16,582 nt of DNA from contig CAJUMM010000021.1 of NCBI GenBank assembly GCA_910586955.1, positions 22,859 to 39,440 on the forward strand. The letters are read 5' to 3'. How positions within the stretch are numbered: position 1 is the first letter of the stretch; every line of letters begins with the position of its first letter. Positions 14,700 through 16,582 of this stretch are shown here, in pieces. The position numbers and the translations under genes are program-made. Origin of the DNA: an uncultured Lachnospiraceae bacterium (GTDB lineage: Bacteria; Bacillota; Clostridia; Lachnospirales; Lachnospiraceae). The notes beneath the pieces were generated by a model. It saw only the letters and a list, made by a program, of their open reading frames with translations. It searched no databases and was not told where the DNA came from.

Positions 14700-16359
14700 G
14701 CAGCAGTTTCAGGAAGTGAGGGAGTGGCTTCGGGAGCAGAAGAAGGGCATGCGGGTGATGCTTCTGCTTCTGACGGCCGTGACGGCTCTCTATCTGGTGC
14801 TGCTTTTGTGGCTGCTCCCGGAGATGATGGAAGCCGTGCCCATGGATACGAAATATTGGAAGTTTAAGATACTGGCGGCCCTTCTTATGCTGGTTCCGGC
14901 GTATGGAGCCCTGCTCTGGGGGGCTTACCGGTGTTCCAAAATCTCTTTGGAACTTAAAAGAACGGCGCCTGTGGAAGAGGCAGATAAAAAGGCAGAGAGA
15001 CGCCGCCTGGGGCTTTGGTTTCTCTTTGGGTTCAGCCTGGTGTTTCTCTGGCTGATGGTGTATTACTACGCCTATTTTCCGGGATCCTTTGACTGGGACA
15101 ATCTGGATCAGTGGTGGCAGATCCAGAACAGCCAGTACGATACCTGGCATCCGGTGTTCCATACCCTTATCATTGCCTTTTTCTCGAAAATTGTGAACCA
15201 TTACGGGTTTGCCGTCTGGATGCAGCTGTTCCTCTACAGCCTCATCTGCGGATATCTCATCCGTACCATGGCCCGGTGGCGGTTCCCGTTGTGGAGCCTG
15301 CTTCTCACGGAGTTCTTTCTGGGGGCCAATCCCCAGACCCACCGGATACTCCTCTTTATGTGGAAGGACAGCGCATTGACCTTGTTTATGCTGCTCTTTA
15401 CGGTCTGCCTGATGAACACTTGGCTTGGCGGCGGGGAGTGGCTTAAGAAAAAGAAAAATCTGGCGGTGTGGATCCTGCTTTTGATCTGCATCTCCATGGT
15501 ACGGCACAACGGGATTCTCTTTACGCTTCCCCTGCTGGTGCTGGCCTTTTTCTGCTTTCCGAAACTTCGGCGGGAAACTGCTGTTTCCCTGATTCTCATG
15601 GTGTTTGGGATGCTGGTGATCAAGTATCCCGTGTATAACCTGGTGAAAGCCAGCCGTCCGGAGCAGACCTATGTGGAGACCGTGGGAGTTCCCATGACGA
15701 TTCTCTGCAATATTCATGAGACGGCTCCCGAAAGCCTTAGTCCGGAGGCGGCGGAATTTCTGGCTCAGATTGGCCCGGAGCGGCGGTGGAAGACTTACGA
15801 GATGGGAAATTACAATTCCTTTAAGTTTATGACCAACGCCAACCAGGTGATCAAGACGGTGCCTCCTGGGGAATTCCTGAAATTTACCGCCCGCACGGCA
15901 CTCCGGGCTCCGGGATTGTCCCTGCAGGCCCTTTACCAGGTGACTCGGATGGTGTGGGATGTGCGGGGGGAGACCCCCTGGCACGGAGATCTGGAATTCC
16001 AGCTCCGGGAAAATGAGTGGGGCTTCGCCTATGTGGAAGACCGGGCGCCCCTAAGGGAAATGCTGAAGGATTTTGACGGCTGGGTGGGAGACAGCCTCTT
16101 TGACCTTGTCTTTTCCTACAACGGCCTTCATCTGCTGGTTTTGATTCTTAGTACCCTCTTTGTGTTTGTGCGCAGAGACCGGGGATGGAAGGCTCTCTGC
16201 CTTACCCTTCCGGTGCTGGCTTACAGCTATGGAACTATGCTGCTCTTGTGCGGGCCTACCTATCGGTTTTTTCATTTTAACAGTGTGATCTTTGTGCCGC
16301 TTTGTCTGGTGTTGTTTGCGCGGACGGGTTCACAAACTGGAATTGACCGAGCTCTTTAG
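14692..16359 (+). CDS. Large polytopic membrane protein, GT-C glycosyltransferase-like (possibly DUF6020)
   Basis: The 555 residues contain about ten membrane helices and a polar region near 310-470. After the third helix comes FPGSFDWDNLDQW (129-141), followed by WHPVFHT (152-158), WKDS (224-227) and RHNG (271-274). An acidic pair in the first large outer loop plus WHP is the pattern of GT-C enzymes that use polyprenyl-phosphate sugars, and of the uncharacterised DUF6020 group. Sugar transfer is inferred, not shown. The ATG at 14692 overlaps ung by eight bases and lacks a clear Shine-Dalgarno, so translational coupling is likely. An alternative ATG at 14749 would shorten the N-terminus by 19 residues but keep every helix. 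A TTG at 14674 is less likely. It is the last gene before a palindromic element, and no typical terminator follows it. Confidence 0.75.
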   Translation: MFRQQFQEVREWLREQKKGMRVMLLLLTAVTALYLVLLLWLLPEMMEAVPMDTKYWKFKILAALLMLVPAYGALLWGAYRCSKISLELKRTAPVEEADKKAERRRLGLWFLFGFSLVFLWLMVYYYAYFPGSFDWDNLDQWWQIQNSQYDTWHPVFHTLIIAFFSKIVNHYGFAVWMQLFLYSLICGYLIRTMARWRFPLWSLLLTEFFLGANPQTHRILLFMWKDSALTLFMLLFTVCLMNTWLGGGEWLKKKKNLAVWILLLICISMVRHNGILFTLPLLVLAFFCFPKLRRETAVSLILMVFGMLVIKYPVYNLVKASRPEQTYVETVGVPMTILCNIHETAPESLSPEAAEFLAQIGPERRWKTYEMGNYNSFKFMTNANQVIKTVPPGEFLKFTARTALRAPGLSLQALYQVTRMVWDVRGETPWHGDLEFQLRENEWGFAYVEDRAPLREMLKDFDGWVGDSLFDLVFSYNGLHLLVLILSTLFVFVRRDRGWKALCLTLPVLAYSYGTMLLLCGPTYRFFHFNSVIFVPLCLVLFARTGSQTGIDRAL

Positions 16360-16402
16360 AGAGGGGGACATTCGCGAAAAAATGAATTGACATAAGCCGG
16401 AC

Positions 16403-16548
16403 GCATTACAGAATCCCCATCCCATCCGGAACGCACTTTCGCTCCATTCAAACGCAACAGTACTAGGCTCACGCTGCGCCTACGGCTTGCGTTCCCCAAG
16501 TGCTGGCGTTTTCATAGGGTTCCGGCCAGGATGGGGATTCTGTAACGC
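16403..16548. repeat. 146-nt nested inverted-repeat element (MITE-like or extragenic palindrome)
   Basis: Outer arms of 30 nt (16403-16432 and 16519-16548) match as inverted repeats at 26 of 30 positions, including 17 consecutive pairs (TTACAGAATCCCCATCC on the left arm). Inside lie further nested arms: GCACTT (16433-16438) with AAGTGC (16498-16503), AACGCAA (16451-16457) with TTGCGTT (16487-16493), and TAGGC (16464-16468) with GCCTA (16478-16482). Transcribed or extruded, it would fold into one long interrupted hairpin. It has no open reading frame of note, no T-run like a terminator, and I see no clear target-site duplication. TTGACA (16387-16392) just before the left arm might be a promoter -35. 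The remaining flanking sequence (16360-16402, 16549-16582) holds nothing else I can name. Confidence 0.8.
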
Positions 16549-16582
16549 TGTCTGCGAAAGTCATTTATTTCACTAATAACTG

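Noticed and set aside
14629..15984. Long open frame on the - strand inside the GT-C-like gene
   Set aside because: The proline-, histidine- and glutamine-rich composition is the usual antisense of a hydrophobic membrane protein; no motif or ribosome binding site supports it.
16403..16548. The terminal palindrome as a simple rho-independent terminator
   Set aside because: The arms are far longer than usual, the loop is large and itself nested, and no T-run follows on either strand.

Overview
The window looks like chromosomal DNA of a moderately high-GC clostridium, most likely a Lachnospiraceae-type Firmicute. This is inferred from the smc-ftsY pair, the short FtsY without an acidic N-terminal domain, strong AGGAGG ribosome binding sites, TTGACA-type promoters and close gene packing. 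No rRNA, tRNA, CRISPR array or recognisable transposase gene was seen. No gene-free stretch exceeds about 260 bases.

Layout. (1) 1-5092: the 3' four-fifths of smc, then ftsY, then ilvA (threonine dehydratase with an ACT domain), all on the + strand and closely spaced. A very clear intrinsic terminator closes the block. ilvA sits where ylxM-ffh often follows ftsY. (2) 5148-8394: a cation-export pair, mntP (Mn2+ efflux) and a P2A-type Ca2+-ATPase. A 12-bp perfect palindrome lies in front of mntP, and a 17-bp sequence repeated three times covers the ATPase stop codon. (3) 8489-11547: two promoter-bearing accessory units. The first is a monocistronic lipoprotein with a DUF1266-like C-terminal region, followed by a hairpin terminator. 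The second is a two-gene unit: a six-TM membrane protein of unknown function overlapping by ATGA a stand-alone methyltetrahydrofolate methyltransferase-like protein. (4) 11544-12544, - strand: a CPBP-family intramembrane protease with its own promoter, overlapping the previous gene's stop codon tail to tail. (5) 12626-16359: hisH, hisF, ung and a large GT-C-like membrane protein, nearly without gaps. (6) 16360-16582: no gene, but a 146-nt nested inverted-repeat element that looks like an extragenic palindromic or MITE-type repeat.

How the genes work together. SMC (chromosome organisation) and FtsY (SRP receptor) are housekeeping. IlvA supplies 2-oxobutyrate or degrades threonine. MntP and the Ca2+-ATPase both lower cytosolic divalent cations. 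HisH and HisF form the glutamine-dependent imidazole glycerol phosphate synthase, and Ung removes uracil from DNA. The least explained parts are the membrane protein/methyltransferase couple, the DUF1266 lipoprotein, the GT-C-like protein and the terminal palindrome. I did not find strong evidence for a complete new system; the best leads are the methyltransferase couple and the palindromic element.
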